Origin: Variovorax fucosicus
Lineage (GTDB): Bacteria; Pseudomonadota; Gammaproteobacteria; Burkholderiales; Burkholderiaceae_C
NCBI RefSeq assembly: GCF_030316825.1
Contig: NZ_JASZYU010000001.1
Span: 496,001-560,000 of the forward strand
Reading direction: 5' to 3'
Length of the DNA stretch: 64,000 nucleotides
In this document: positions 1 to 8,676 of the stretch, piece after piece
How the letters are laid out: each line of letters begins with the position of its first letter
Position numbering within the stretch: the stretch's first letter is position 1
Notes under the pieces: model-generated
What the model saw: only the letters and a program-made list of their open reading frames with translations
Database searches by the model: none
What the model was told of the DNA's origin: nothing
Made by a program: the position numbers and the translations under genes

Positions 1-923
1 GTCGATCCGCTCGCCGTCGATATCGTGCCGGCAGTCGTCACCTTGCGGCCCTCCCTGTCGAAAAGCTCATAGAGCATCAGGTCGGAGCCATCGGCCAGGT
101 GCAATGCAAACCAGTTCCAGCCGAGGCTCAGCACATCGAAATCGCCCCATTGGTGGTCGTACCATGCCTGGCCGCTCACCTGGACGGGCGCGCCACCGAC
201 GGAGATCCTGCCTTGCGCCGACATGCGCGGGCGCGAGTAGTAATAGCTGATGCCACTCGCGCCGAAATCGAGCAGGCCCGGCGTCTTGGATCCTGCCGCG
301 CGGTGCGCGACGACAGGGGCCGAATCGCTCAGGTCGAGTGCGATCGACGCCCCTTCAAAGGAAGCGCTCAACACGTGCGAAGCGCCGGACGCAGCGACCC
401 GCCAGCCCTCCTGCCGAAAGTCATAGCCATTGGCGACGCGTTGCGCCGGAACACCACCGGTTCGGCTTTGGCTGGAAAAGCGCTTGCCGGTCTGCAGGTC
501 CGTCAGCGCGACATGCATGACCGTGTGCTTGACCAGCGTGTTAGCGACAAAGACCGCGACGTGGAACGCATAGCGCTCACCGGTCTTGGCGTCGAGGATC
601 CCGTTGTAGTACCACCATTCCATGCCGGAGCCATGCGGTGCGTGGTCGGCCGGCAGGTTCAGCGGCGCCAGTGCGGCGGTTCGCTCGACCGCTTCGCCGC
701 GCGCCACTGCCGGCCGGTCGGGCGCTGCGGCGGCAGGAATCGGCTCGGACGTCCACAGGTAGAGCAGGCACGCACCGACCACCGCGATCAGCGCGATCAC
801 CAGCAGCCCCGCATAGGCCCTGAAACCCCGGCGCCGCCGCGACCGCCGCGTTCGATGGCCGCGCGAACCATCGGGGCTGGCGCGTTGGCGATGCTTGCTG
901 GCCTGGTCGTCGGCGTTGTTCAT
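1..923 (-). CDS. Lipocalin-like (CrtC/AttH family) membrane-anchored protein, C-terminus cut by window edge
   Basis: The reading frame stays open from an ATG at 923 to the left edge (about 307 codons), so the C-terminus is missing. A basic, Arg-rich N-terminus (residues 20-35) is followed by one membrane segment (about 38-57), placing the rest outside the cytoplasm. The motif MEWWYYNG (about 101-108) and, later, WYDHQWGDF are hallmarks of the hydroxyneurosporene-synthase/AttH lipocalin-like family (PF07143). In other bacteria these proteins often sit beside LolCDE-type ABC transporters, but no such gene is visible here because it would lie outside the window. The substrate is unknown, and a carotenoid role should not be assumed. 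Confidence 0.75.
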   Translation of the reverse strand, partial: MNNADDQASKHRQRASPDGSRGHRTRRSRRRRGFRAYAGLLVIALIAVVGACLLYLWTSEPIPAAAAPDRPAVARGEAVERTAALAPLNLPADHAPHGSGMEWWYYNGILDAKTGERYAFHVAVFVANTLVKHTVMHVALTDLQTGKRFSSQSRTGGVPAQRVANGYDFRQEGWRVAASGASHVLSASFEGASIALDLSDSAPVVAHRAAGSKTPGLLDFGASGISYYYSRPRMSAQGRISVGGAPVQVSGQAWYDHQWGDFDVLSLGWNWFALHLADGSDLMLYELFDREGRKVTTAGTISTASGS

Positions 924-966
924 TGAGGCACCCGGGGTGACGGCAGAGGCGCAGCCTAGCATTGCG

Positions 967-2304
967 CTAGAGAATCAGCAGCGCCCGGAAGTCGTTGACG
1001 TTGGTGTGGGTGGGCCCTGTCACCAGCAGGTCACCGATCGCGTCGAAGTAGCCGTAGGCATCGTTGCGATCCAGAAAGCCCGAGAGCTTGTGGCCCGCCG
1101 CCTCGGCGCGCGTCAGCGTGTCGGGCGTGACGAAAGCGCCTGCGTTGTCCTCCACGCCGTCGATGCCGTCGGTGTCGGCCGCCAGCGCCCACACGGCGGG
1201 CACGCCCATCAACGCACCCGCCAAGCCCAGGCAGAACTCGCCGGCGCGCCCACCGCGCCCCTTGGCCTGGCCGGGCTGGCGCGGCCGAATCGTGACCGTG
1301 GTTTCGCCGCCCGAAAGAATGACGCAGGGCCGCGCAAACGGTGCGCCGCGGTGCGCAACCGATCGGGCCAGCGCCGCATGCACCTTGCCGACCTCGCGCG
1401 ATTCGCCTTCGATCTCGTCGCTGAGGATGTGCGCGTCGATGCCCGCGGCGCGCGCGGCTGCGGCGGCGGCTTCGAGCGACTGCTGCGGTGTCGCGATCAG
1501 ATGCACCTCGTTGCCGGCGAAGGCAGCGTCTTGCGGGTCGGGCGTTTCGAGCGCGCCGCTTTCGAGGTCGGCGCGCACGGCGGCCGGCAATTCGATGCGG
1601 TAGCGGTCCAGGATGGCGAGCGCGTCGGCGCAGGTCGTGAGGTCGGGCACGGTCGGGCCGCTCGCGATGATCGCGGGCTCGTCGCCAGGCACATCGCTGA
1701 TCGTGAGCGTGACCACCTTCGCCGGTGCGCAGGCCGCGGCCAGCCGTCCGCCCTTGATGCGCGACAGATGCTTGCGCACGCAGTTCATCTCGCCGATGTT
1801 GGCGCCGCTTTCGAGCAGTTGCTTGTTGATGCGCTGCTTGTCGGCCAGCGCTAGGCCTTCGGCCGGCAACACCAGCAGGGATGAGCCACCGCCCGAGATC
1901 AGGCACAGCACCAGGTCATCGGCCGTGAGCCCTTCGGTGAGCGCCAGGATGCGCTGTGCAGCCTGCTCGCCCGCGGCGTCGGGCACGGGGTGCGCCGCCT
2001 CGACCAGTTCGATGCGTTGCGCCAGCCCCTTGGGCCGTGGCGGGACGTGGCCATAGCGCGTGACGACCAGACCCGAGAGCGGTGCCTCGGCCGGCCACAG
2101 CGCCTCGAGCGCCTGCGCCATCGAGCCGCCGGCCTTGCCGGCGCCGAGCACCAGCGTGCGGCCCTTCGGCGGCTTGGGCAGGTGCGCACCCAGCGTGGAC
2201 AGCGGCAGTGCGCGATCGACCGCCACGCGATAGAGGTATTCGAGAAAGGCGCGGGGCGCCATCACGGGATCGGGGGTCGCGCCCCCGTCGTTCGATGCGA
2301 TCAT
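967..2304 (-). CDS. ttuD: Glycerate kinase, DUF4147/MOFRL type (TtuD/GckA-like)
   Basis: The 445-residue product has the two-domain layout of class II glycerate 2-kinases. The N-terminal DUF4147 domain has LGAGKAGG near residue 53 and ISGGGSSLL near 136. The C-terminal MOFRL domain has VLSGGETTVTI, GRGGRAGEF and DTDGIDG. It would phosphorylate D-glycerate to 2-phosphoglycerate in the cytoplasm. The ATG at 2304 is chosen because GGAG lies eight bases upstream; longer in-frame starts read into the divergent deaminase gene. Next to urate and allantoin genes it plausibly serves glyoxylate carbon arriving through tartronate semialdehyde, but the carboligase and reductase for that route are not in the window. 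Confidence 0.9.
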   Translation of the reverse strand: MIASNDGGATPDPVMAPRAFLEYLYRVAVDRALPLSTLGAHLPKPPKGRTLVLGAGKAGGSMAQALEALWPAEAPLSGLVVTRYGHVPPRPKGLAQRIELVEAAHPVPDAAGEQAAQRILALTEGLTADDLVLCLISGGGSSLLVLPAEGLALADKQRINKQLLESGANIGEMNCVRKHLSRIKGGRLAAACAPAKVVTLTISDVPGDEPAIIASGPTVPDLTTCADALAILDRYRIELPAAVRADLESGALETPDPQDAAFAGNEVHLIATPQQSLEAAAAAARAAGIDAHILSDEIEGESREVGKVHAALARSVAHRGAPFARPCVILSGGETTVTIRPRQPGQAKGRGGRAGEFCLGLAGALMGVPAVWALAADTDGIDGVEDNAGAFVTPDTLTRAEAAGHKLSGFLDRNDAYGYFDAIGDLLVTGPTHTNVNDFRALLIL

Positions 2305-2344
2305 GTCAGTGTCTCCATTCACCTTCTGTTGATTGTCGCGCGCC

Positions 2345-3733
2345 ATGACCACCCTGCTCATCCGCCATGCCGATTGCGTCGCGACCTTCGACGATGCGCG
2401 CACCGAACTGAAGAACGCATCGGTCTTCGTGCGCGACAACCTGATCGAAGCCATCGGCCCGGCGGCCGAGTTGCCGCAAGACGCCGACGAGGTGATCGAC
2501 GCACGCGGCCATCTGGTGATTCCGGGCCTGGTCAACACCCATCACCACATGTACCAGTCGCTGACGCGCGCAATCCCGGGCGTGCAGGACGCCGAGCTGT
2601 TTGCATGGCTGCGTGGGCTCTACCCGATCTGGGCCGGCCTGACGCCGGAGATGGTGCAGGTGTCGACACAGGTCGCGATGGCCGAACTGCTGCTGTCGGG
2701 CTGCACCACCAGCAGCGACCACCTCTACATCTACCCCAACGGCGTGCGGCTCGAGGACAGCATCGAGGCGGCGCAGGAAATCGGCATGCGCTTCGTGGCG
2801 TCGCGCGGCAGCATGAGCGTGGGCGCGTCGGCCGGTGGCCTGCCGCCCGACAGCGTGGTCGAGCGAGAAGACGCGATCCTCGCCGACACGCAACGCCTGA
2901 TCGAGCGCTGGCACGATGCCTCGTACGGCGCGATGCTCAACATCGCCGTGGCGCCCTGCTCGCCCTTCAGCGTGAGCCGCGACCTGATGCGCGAGTCGGC
3001 CAGGCTGGCGCGTGCCTTTGGCGTGCACCTGCACACGCACCTGGCCGAGAACGACCACGACATCGCCTACACGCGCGAGAAGTTCGACGCGACGCCGGCC
3101 GAGTACGCACAGGATCTGGGCTGGGTCGGCCGTGACGTGTGGCACGCCCACTGCGTCAAGCTCGACGAAGCGGGCATCGCGCTGTTCGCGAAAACAAAAA
3201 CCGGCGTGGCCCATTGCCCCTGCAGCAACATGCGGCTGGCCTCTGGCCTGGCACCGATCCGCCGCATGATCGACGCCGGTGTGCCCGTCGGCCTGGGCGT
3301 GGACGGCAGTGCCAGCAACGACGGCGCGCACATGCTCGGCGAAGCGCGCCAGGCCATGCTGATGGCGCGCGTGCGGCGCTCGCTCGAGCCGTTCGGCTGC
3401 GATCATGGCCCGGGCGAAATGACGGCGCGCGACGCGCTGGCGGTCGCCACGCGCGGCAGCGCCGAAGTGCTCGGCCGCACGGACATCGGCCACCTGGCGC
3501 CAGGCATGTGCGCCGACATGGCCTTGTTCGATCTGCGCACGCTGGGCTTCGCCGGCGGCGCGGTGCACGATCCGGTGGCGAGCCTGCTGCTCTGCGCCAG
3601 CCCCACCGCCGCCTGGACGGTGGTGAACGGCCGCGTGGTGGTGCGCGAGGGGCAACTCGCCACGGTCGACCTGGGGCCGCTGGTGGAGCGTCACAACCAA
3701 CTCGCAGTGCAGCTGGCGCTGGCGGCGCGCTGA
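2345..3733 (+). CDS. 8-oxoguanine deaminase / guanine-deaminase-like amidohydrolase
   Basis: This 462-residue member of the COG0402 metal-dependent amidohydrolases carries the metal-binding NTHHHMYQSLTR motif (residues about 64-75), HTHLAEND, and GLGVDGSASNDGAHML toward the C-terminus. The last matches the 8-oxoguanine deaminase subgroup (Pseudomonas Pa0142 type), which converts 8-oxoguanine to urate. Related enzymes act on hydroxyatrazine, so annotation transfer is easily wrong. Feeding urate directly to the neighbouring PuuD fits the locus. A TTG at 2333 would add four residues; neither start has a clear ribosome site, and I prefer the ATG. The gene diverges from glycerate kinase with only a 40-base gap. 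Confidence 0.8.
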   Translation: MTTLLIRHADCVATFDDARTELKNASVFVRDNLIEAIGPAAELPQDADEVIDARGHLVIPGLVNTHHHMYQSLTRAIPGVQDAELFAWLRGLYPIWAGLTPEMVQVSTQVAMAELLLSGCTTSSDHLYIYPNGVRLEDSIEAAQEIGMRFVASRGSMSVGASAGGLPPDSVVEREDAILADTQRLIERWHDASYGAMLNIAVAPCSPFSVSRDLMRESARLARAFGVHLHTHLAENDHDIAYTREKFDATPAEYAQDLGWVGRDVWHAHCVKLDEAGIALFAKTKTGVAHCPCSNMRLASGLAPIRRMIDAGVPVGLGVDGSASNDGAHMLGEARQAMLMARVRRSLEPFGCDHGPGEMTARDALAVATRGSAEVLGRTDIGHLAPGMCADMALFDLRTLGFAGGAVHDPVASLLLCASPTAAWTVVNGRVVVREGQLATVDLGPLVERHNQLAVQLALAAR

Positions 3734-3745
3734 CTGTGCACGAGC

Positions 3746-4951
3746 CTAGTTTGTCTTGGCGCCAGCCTCGAACCACTTGCCGATCAGCGCACGTTCGGCA
3801 TCGGTGATGCCGGTGGCGTTGTTCATCGGCATGATCTTCGTGACCACCACCTGCTGGTAGATGCCCTGGGCGTGCGCCGTCACCTGGTCGGGTGAATCGA
3901 CCCGCACGTTCTTCATCTGCAATGCCGCGCCGTGACACTGGTAGCAGCGCTGCTCCAGCACCTTCTGCACATCGCCGAACACCACCTTGGGCGCCGCGGC
4001 ACCGGCCACAGGCGCCGGAGCCGGCTCAGGCTTCATCCAGACGATCGTGAGACCCAGCACCGCGATACCGAACAACGCATAGGGCAGCGGGTTGCCCGCG
4101 TTGCCGAGCTTGAAGCGATGCCGCACCACGAAGAACTGGCGGATCGCCGCGCCGCCCAGCATGATCAGCAGCAGCACGATCCAGTTGTACTTGTGCGTGT
4201 AGGTGAAGCTGTAGTGATTGCTCAGCATCGCGAACAGCACCGGCAGCGTGAAGTAGGTGTTGTGCACGCTGCGCTGCTTGCCGCGCTGGCCATGCACCGG
4301 GTCGACCGGCTTGCCTTCGCGCAGTGCCGCCACGTTCTTGCGCTGGCCGGGGATGATCCAGAAGAACACATTGCCGCTCATGGTGGTGGCCATCATCGCG
4401 CCGACCAGCAAGAAGGCCGCGCGGCCTGCGAACCACTGGCAGGCCAGCCAGGTCGCGAACACGATGAACAGCGCGATCAGCACGCCGACGATGGTGTCGC
4501 CGTTCTTGCGCTTGCCGAAGATCTGGCAAATGCTGTCGTAGACCATCCAGAACACGACGAAGAAGGCCAGCGCCACGCCGATGGCGGCGCCGGGCTGCCA
4601 GTCCATCCTGGTTTTGTCGATGAGGTAGGTGCTCGCGTTCCAGAGATAGGACATCGTGAAGAGCGCGAACCCGGTGATCCAGGTGGTGTAGCTCTCCCAG
4701 TACGACCAGTGCAGGTGGTCCGGCACCTTCTTCGGTGCCAGCAGGTACTTCTGCATGTTGTAGAAGCCGCCGCCGTGCACTGCCCATTGCTCGCCGCCCA
4801 CGCCCTTGTCGAGCGATTCGGGGTCTTGCGGCTTCTCGAGGCTGTTGTCCAGCATCACGAAATAGAAGGATGCGCCGATCCAGGCGACCGCGGTGATGAC
4901 GTGCACCCAGCGCAGCAGCAGATTGGCCCAATCGAGGTAGTAGCTTTCCAT
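3746..4951 (-). CDS. puuD: Membrane-bound urate oxidase/hydroxylase with fused cytochrome c domain
   Basis: The 401-residue protein begins with a multi-pass membrane domain (DUF989), starting MESYYLDWANLLLRW and containing about eight hydrophobic segments. It ends in a c-type cytochrome domain with the haem motif CYQCH at about 336-340 and a candidate axial Met in IMPMNN near 374. This is the PuuD architecture, in which urate is oxidised to 5-hydroxyisourate with electrons passed to the respiratory chain, replacing soluble uricase. It lies downstream of xdhC on the same strand with a 189-base gap that contains a perfect GTGTATACAC palindrome. It converges with the deaminase gene. Confidence 0.93.
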   Translation of the reverse strand: MESYYLDWANLLLRWVHVITAVAWIGASFYFVMLDNSLEKPQDPESLDKGVGGEQWAVHGGGFYNMQKYLLAPKKVPDHLHWSYWESYTTWITGFALFTMSYLWNASTYLIDKTRMDWQPGAAIGVALAFFVVFWMVYDSICQIFGKRKNGDTIVGVLIALFIVFATWLACQWFAGRAAFLLVGAMMATTMSGNVFFWIIPGQRKNVAALREGKPVDPVHGQRGKQRSVHNTYFTLPVLFAMLSNHYSFTYTHKYNWIVLLLIMLGGAAIRQFFVVRHRFKLGNAGNPLPYALFGIAVLGLTIVWMKPEPAPAPVAGAAAPKVVFGDVQKVLEQRCYQCHGAALQMKNVRVDSPDQVTAHAQGIYQQVVVTKIMPMNNATGITDAERALIGKWFEAGAKTN

Positions 4952-5094
4952 GTGCTCTCAACCTTGTCGGCGCATGCGGGCGCCGAGGTAGCTTTGGCGT
5001 CTGCTTACCACGGCGGGCACTGCAAGCAGAAAGAAAGCCGCGAACGCAGGCGCGGGACGCCTGGCTCCGCTGCGGCGGATTGCTGTGAACCGAA

Positions 5095-5104
5095 GTGTAT
5101 ACAC
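5095..5104. promoter_or_regulatory. GTGTATACAC palindrome, candidate GntR operator upstream of puuD
   Basis: This is a perfect ten-base palindrome lying 144 bases upstream of the puuD start, in the gap after xdhC. The core TGTATACA recurs beside the GntR gene of the same cluster (7018-7027). FadR-type GntR proteins usually bind short palindromes of this kind. Control of puuD by that regulator is inferred. Confidence 0.5.
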
Positions 5105-5140
5105 GTTTCTTCCGTCGTGGCCTTTTTTCTCTGGGCCAAC

Positions 5141-5941
5141 TCAATCCAGCAACAACTGTGCCGCTACGGCGACCGCGATCACTTCCGGCTCCTTGCCGCC
5201 GATGCCGGGCACCCCGATCGGGCAGGTCACGCGATCCATTTCTGCGGCAGAAAAACCCCGTGCCTCGAGCCGATGCTGGAAAGTCGCCCACTTGGTCTTG
5301 CTGCCGATCAGGCCGACATAGGGCAGGTCGTCGTGCTCGCGCAGGCGCTTGAGACAGGCGATCACGATGTCGAGGTCCTCGGCATGGCTGAAGCTCATGA
5401 TCAGCACGCGCGAGCCGGGTGCGAGCTGGGCCACCGCGCCCTGCACCGGTTCGGAGTGCTCGCATTCGATCTGCGCCGGCAGCGCGGCGGGAAACACCCC
5501 GTCGCGGCTGTCGATCCAGCGCACCGAAAACGGCAGCGTCGCCAGCAGGCGGGCCAGTGCGGCGCCCACATGCCCACCGCCGAACAGCGCGACCGGCCGC
5601 AGCTTCGCCACCAGCTCGCTGCGCAAGGCCGGCGCATCGACAGACCTCACCTGCTGGTACGAAAGGAACACGACCCCGCCGCAGCACTGGCCGAGGCTGG
5701 GCCCGAGCGGGTAGCGCTGAACCCCGTCGACCGCCGGCGCGCCCGCCAGCATGTCGCGCGCCACCTGCGTGACCTGGAACTCCAGCTGGCCGCCGCCGAT
5801 GGTGCCGGTCAGCCCGTCGGCCCAGACTGCCATCCAGGTTCCGGCCTCGCGCGGCGCCGAGCCCTGGGTGGACGTGATGCGCACGAGCACCGCGTTCTCG
5901 TGCGCGAGCCGCGCCAGCAGTTCGTCGACGGCGCCGTTCAT
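5141..5941 (-). CDS. xdhC: Xanthine dehydrogenase accessory protein XdhC
   Basis: XdhC binds molybdenum cofactor and helps insert its sulfurated form into xanthine dehydrogenase. The 266-residue product has the N-terminal XdhC/CoxI domain with STQGSAPREAGTWM and GTIGGGQLEFQV. It also has a C-terminal Rossmann-like domain with ALFGGGHVGAALARLL and LIGSKTK. The ATG at 5941 is chosen because the N-terminal domain starts there; earlier codons in frame run into the divergent lipoprotein promoter. The catalytic subunits xdhA and xdhB are not in this window, so they must lie elsewhere. Position between uraH and puuD supports a purine-oxidation role. Confidence 0.9.
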   Translation of the reverse strand: MNGAVDELLARLAHENAVLVRITSTQGSAPREAGTWMAVWADGLTGTIGGGQLEFQVTQVARDMLAGAPAVDGVQRYPLGPSLGQCCGGVVFLSYQQVRSVDAPALRSELVAKLRPVALFGGGHVGAALARLLATLPFSVRWIDSRDGVFPAALPAQIECEHSEPVQGAVAQLAPGSRVLIMSFSHAEDLDIVIACLKRLREHDDLPYVGLIGSKTKWATFQHRLEARGFSAAEMDRVTCPIGVPGIGGKEPEVIAVAVAAQLLLD

Positions 5942-5994
5942 CGTGTAACGCTCCGGCAGTTTGGCGCACGGCGCGGCACGGTATAAACCGATGG

Positions 5995-6510
5995 ATGACT
6001 TGCCTGCCCACACCCCGCCACCTTGGCCGCATGGCCGCCCTGCTCGCCCCGCTGTGGCTTGCCGGCTGCGGAAGCACCGGCCCGACCGCACCCATCACCT
6101 CGCCGGTGCCCGGCCAGCTCAGCGACGCAACGCCCCAGCCCGGCCCCGCCGGCAAGCCGGTGCCCCGCGCCTCCGCCGCGGGCAACCCGCGCGACTACCG
6201 GCGCGATGCGGCGCGCCATGTGTATGAGGCCAACCGCGAACGTGTCTACGCAGGCAAGCTGCCACCGATCCTGTACGCGGTCGGCACGCTGCAGGTGAAC
6301 CTGGACACCAACGGGAAGGTGCTGTCGATGCACTGGATGCGTGCGCCGAAGCACGCGCCCGAAGTCATCGCCGAGATCGAACGCACCGTCCTGGCGGCCT
6401 CGCCGTTCCCGGCCGCGACGCAACTCGGCAAGGTCACCTGGACCGACACCTGGTTGTGGGACAAAGGGGGGCATTTCCAATTGGACACCCTTACCGAGGG
6501 CCAGCTTTAG
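5995..6510 (+). CDS. Predicted lipoprotein with TonB-C-like domain
   Basis: The 171-residue product has a signal sequence ending in the lipobox LAGC (Cys near residue 25), followed by a Pro-rich linker and a compact domain. The latter reads like a TonB C-terminal-type fold (YAVGTLQVNLDTNGKV, then ERTVLAASPFPAA). I do not recognise a characterised homologue. The frame is set by the lipobox; an ATG four bases earlier at 5991 is in another frame. It is divergent from xdhC and convergent with uraH. Nothing in it suggests a purine role, so it may be an unrelated envelope gene. Confidence 0.7.
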   Translation: MTCLPTPRHLGRMAALLAPLWLAGCGSTGPTAPITSPVPGQLSDATPQPGPAGKPVPRASAAGNPRDYRRDAARHVYEANRERVYAGKLPPILYAVGTLQVNLDTNGKVLSMHWMRAPKHAPEVIAEIERTVLAASPFPAATQLGKVTWTDTWLWDKGGHFQLDTLTEGQL

Positions 6511-6515
6511 TTCAT

Positions 6516-6610
6516 CGCTCGCCCCCAGTCTGCGCGCACTTCGTGTCGCTCCGCCAACCCCCTTCCGGGGGCGGGCCGGCCGCTTCGGGCGGCCGTGCGC
6601 GGCGGCCCCA
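6516..6610. repeat. Comamonadaceae-type intergenic repeat, copy 1
   Basis: This GC-rich intergenic element contains CACTTCGTGT (6537-6546), followed by two strong hairpins. A related copy with the same ten-base core occurs at 10456-10465. I recall repeats of this kind between genes in Variovorax and related genomes; that is recognition, not a search. Confidence 0.5.
6558..6595. terminator. Tandem hairpins between convergent genes
   Basis: CCCCC-TTCC-GGGGG (6558-6571) is followed by a seven-base-pair hairpin CGGCCGC/GCGGCCG (6577-6583 with 6589-6595). They lie between the lipoprotein gene and the 3' end of uraH, which converge. There is no T-tract, so any termination would be weak or bidirectional. 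Confidence 0.4.
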
Positions 6611-6623
6611 CGAAAAGTCGGGG

Positions 6624-6974
6624 TCATGATCCCCTGTACGTCGAATAGCTCCAGGGGCTTACGAGCAGCGGCACGTGATAGTGCTGGTCGGTGTGCGCCA
6701 CGCCGAAATCGAGTGCCACCTTGTTCAGGAAATTCGGCTCGGGCAGCTTCACGCCGCGCTGGCGGAAATAGCCCGCCACATCGAACACCAGGCGGTAGGT
6801 GCCGACCTTGATCGTGTTGTTGTCATAGAGCGGGCCATCGCTGCGGCCATCCGCGTTGAGCGTGAAGCGACGCACCAGCGTCGCCTGTTCGCCGTCGGTG
6901 GTGTACAGCGCCACCTCCATGCCGGCCGCAGGGCCGCCGTGCATCGTGTCCAGTACGTGGGTGCTCAGGCCCAT
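6624..6974 (-). CDS. uraH: 5-hydroxyisourate hydrolase (transthyretin-like)
   Basis: UraH hydrolyses 5-hydroxyisourate, the PuuD product, to OHCU. The 116-residue chain has the family's N-terminal signature LSTHVLDTMHGGPAAGM and ends in the diagnostic C-terminal YRGS tetrapeptide. Its length matches a single transthyretin-like domain without a signal peptide. The start at 6974 is fixed by AAGGAG six bases upstream. The gene is transcribed away from the GntR gene, with a TGTATACA-type palindrome in the 73-base divergent gap. Confidence 0.95.
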   Translation of the reverse strand: MGLSTHVLDTMHGGPAAGMEVALYTTDGEQATLVRRFTLNADGRSDGPLYDNNTIKVGTYRLVFDVAGYFRQRGVKLPEPNFLNKVALDFGVAHTDQHYHVPLLVSPWSYSTYRGS

Positions 6975-7017
6975 GGATCGCTCCTTGTATGTCTGCCGGA
7001 AATTCCAGTGGACAAAA

Positions 7018-7027
7018 GTGTATACAG
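7018..7027. promoter_or_regulatory. GTGTATACAG, candidate GntR operator in the uraH/GntR divergent promoter
   Basis: This site shares nine of ten bases with the perfect palindrome upstream of puuD. It lies 21 bases before the GntR start and 44 bases before the uraH start. One site could therefore control both directions and provide autoregulation. The assignment to this GntR protein is inferred from proximity. Confidence 0.5.
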
Positions 7028-7047
7028 TTATTGGCTTTGGGGCTATC

Positions 7048-7725
7048 ATGAATTTCATGGAGTCCTCCACCGCCACCCGCTCGATCGTCGATGCGTTGAC
7101 CCGGGCCATCGTCGATCACCGCCTGCAGCCCGGCACCAAGCTGGCCGAGCAGAAGCTGGCCGACCACTTCGGCGTGTCGCGCACCCTGGTGAGGCAAGCC
7201 TTGTTCCAGCTCTCGCAGAACCGCCTGATCCGGCTCGAGCCGGCCCGCGGTGCCTTCGTGGCTGCACCGGCGGTCGACGAGGCGCGCCAGGTGTTCGCGG
7301 TGCGCCGCATGCTCGAAGCCGCGATGACGCGCGAGTTCGTGCGCACCGTCACCCCGTCCAAGATCAAGGCATTGAAGGAGCACGTCGCGCTCGAAAAGTC
7401 GGCCGTGGCCGGCGCCGACGTATCGGGCCGCACCGAACTGCTCGGCGACTTCCATGTGCGCATGGCCGAACTCATGGGCAACACCGTGCTGGCGCAGATC
7501 CTCGGCGAACTGATTTCGCGCTGCGCACTCATCACGCTGATGTACCAGAGCGCCACGGCCGCCGAACACTCGAACGACGAGCATGCCGACATCGTGAAAG
7601 CGCTGGCCGCCCGTGACGAAGAGCGCGCCGTGCGCCTCATGACCGAACACCTCGAGCACGTCGAAGCGAACCTGACCTTCGACCGCAAGGTGCCCACCAA
7701 CGACATCTCACTGGCCTTGTCATGA
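7048..7725 (+). CDS. GntR/FadR-family (FCD domain) regulator of the purine cluster
   Basis: The 225-residue protein has an N-terminal winged helix (HFGVSRTLVRQALFQLSQ, about residues 40-57). A C-terminal all-helical FCD ligand domain has candidate metal-binding residues in GDFHVRMAELMGN, SNDEHADIV and TEHLEHVE. FCD regulators usually respond to small carboxylates; here an ureide intermediate such as allantoate is possible but unproven. A second ATG at 7057 would remove three residues. Its stop overlaps the puuE start by four bases, so it is probably cotranscribed with puuE and the downstream fusion gene. Confidence 0.88.
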   Translation: MNFMESSTATRSIVDALTRAIVDHRLQPGTKLAEQKLADHFGVSRTLVRQALFQLSQNRLIRLEPARGAFVAAPAVDEARQVFAVRRMLEAAMTREFVRTVTPSKIKALKEHVALEKSAVAGADVSGRTELLGDFHVRMAELMGNTVLAQILGELISRCALITLMYQSATAAEHSNDEHADIVKALAARDEERAVRLMTEHLEHVEANLTFDRKVPTNDISLALS

Positions 7726-8675
7726 CCGACGACACCCAACCCTCCGTCTACCCGCGCGACATGGTCGGCTACGGCCGCGACGTGCCGCATGCCCAGTGGC
7801 CGAACAAGGCGAAGATCGCCGTGCAGTTCGTCCTCAACTACGAGGAAGGCGGCGAGAACAACCCGCTGCACGGCGACCCGACCTCCGAGACCTTCCTGTC
7901 CGAACTCGTGACGGCGCAGGCCTACGAAAACCGCCACATGACGATGGAGTCGATGTACGAGTATGGCTCTCGCGCCGGCGTCTGGCGCATCCTGCGCGAG
8001 TTCGAATCGCGCGGCCTGCCGATGACGATCTTCGCGGTCGGCATGGCGGTGCAGCGCTACCCCGAGCTGCTCGACACCTTCATGAAGAACGGCTACGAGA
8101 TCGCCAACCACGGCCTGCGCTGGATCCACTACCAGAACCTGCCCGAGTCGAACGAACGTCGCCACATGGATCTGGCCACGCACGTGCTGAAAGACATGAC
8201 CGGCGGTCAATGGCCGCTCGGCTGGTACACCGGCCGCGACAGCCCCAACACGCGCCGCCTGCTGGTCGACCAGGGCGGCTATGAGTACGACAGCGACTAC
8301 TACGGCGACGACCTGCCGTTCTGGATGCAGGTCGCCCGAACCAACGGCACCGTGGTGCCGCACCTGGTGGTGCCCTACTCGCTCGACTGCAATGACATGC
8401 GCTTCGTGCAGGCGCAGGGCTTCAACACCGGCGACCACTTCTTCAACTACCTGAAGGACAGCTTCGACGCGCTCTACGCCGAAGGCGAAACCGCACCGAA
8501 GATGATGAGCATCGGCATGCACTGCCGCCTGCTGGGCAAGCCCGGCCGCATTGGCGCGCTCCAGCGTTTTCTCGACCACGTGCAAAAGCACGACCGGGTC
8601 TGGGTCTGCCGCCGCATCGACATCGCGCAGCACTGGAAGAAGGTGCATCCGTTCATCGCGCCCACTGGAGCCTGA
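7722..8675 (+). CDS. puuE: Allantoinase, polysaccharide-deacetylase type
   Basis: PuuE opens the hydantoin ring of allantoin to allantoate and is unrelated to the amidohydrolase-type AllB. The 317-residue sequence begins PRDMVGYGRDVPHAQWP. It continues with QFVLNYEEGGEN, the metal-region motif ANHGLRWIHY, and GMHCRLLGKPGRI near the end, all typical of this NodB-like family. It overlaps the GntR stop (ATGA) and is followed one base later by the UraD-AllC gene. This tight coupling places ring opening with the steps before and after it. Confidence 0.93.
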   Translation: MTDDTQPSVYPRDMVGYGRDVPHAQWPNKAKIAVQFVLNYEEGGENNPLHGDPTSETFLSELVTAQAYENRHMTMESMYEYGSRAGVWRILREFESRGLPMTIFAVGMAVQRYPELLDTFMKNGYEIANHGLRWIHYQNLPESNERRHMDLATHVLKDMTGGQWPLGWYTGRDSPNTRRLLVDQGGYEYDSDYYGDDLPFWMQVARTNGTVVPHLVVPYSLDCNDMRFVQAQGFNTGDHFFNYLKDSFDALYAEGETAPKMMSIGMHCRLLGKPGRIGALQRFLDHVQKHDRVWVCRRIDIAQHWKKVHPFIAPTGA

Positions 8676-8676
8676 C

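Noticed and set aside
4026..6185. Long open frame running opposite or out of phase with puuD and xdhC, over 700 codons
   Set aside because: High GC leaves stop codons rare in every frame. Its sequence is Arg- and Ala-rich and lacks family motifs, while puuD and xdhC on the same DNA are clear.
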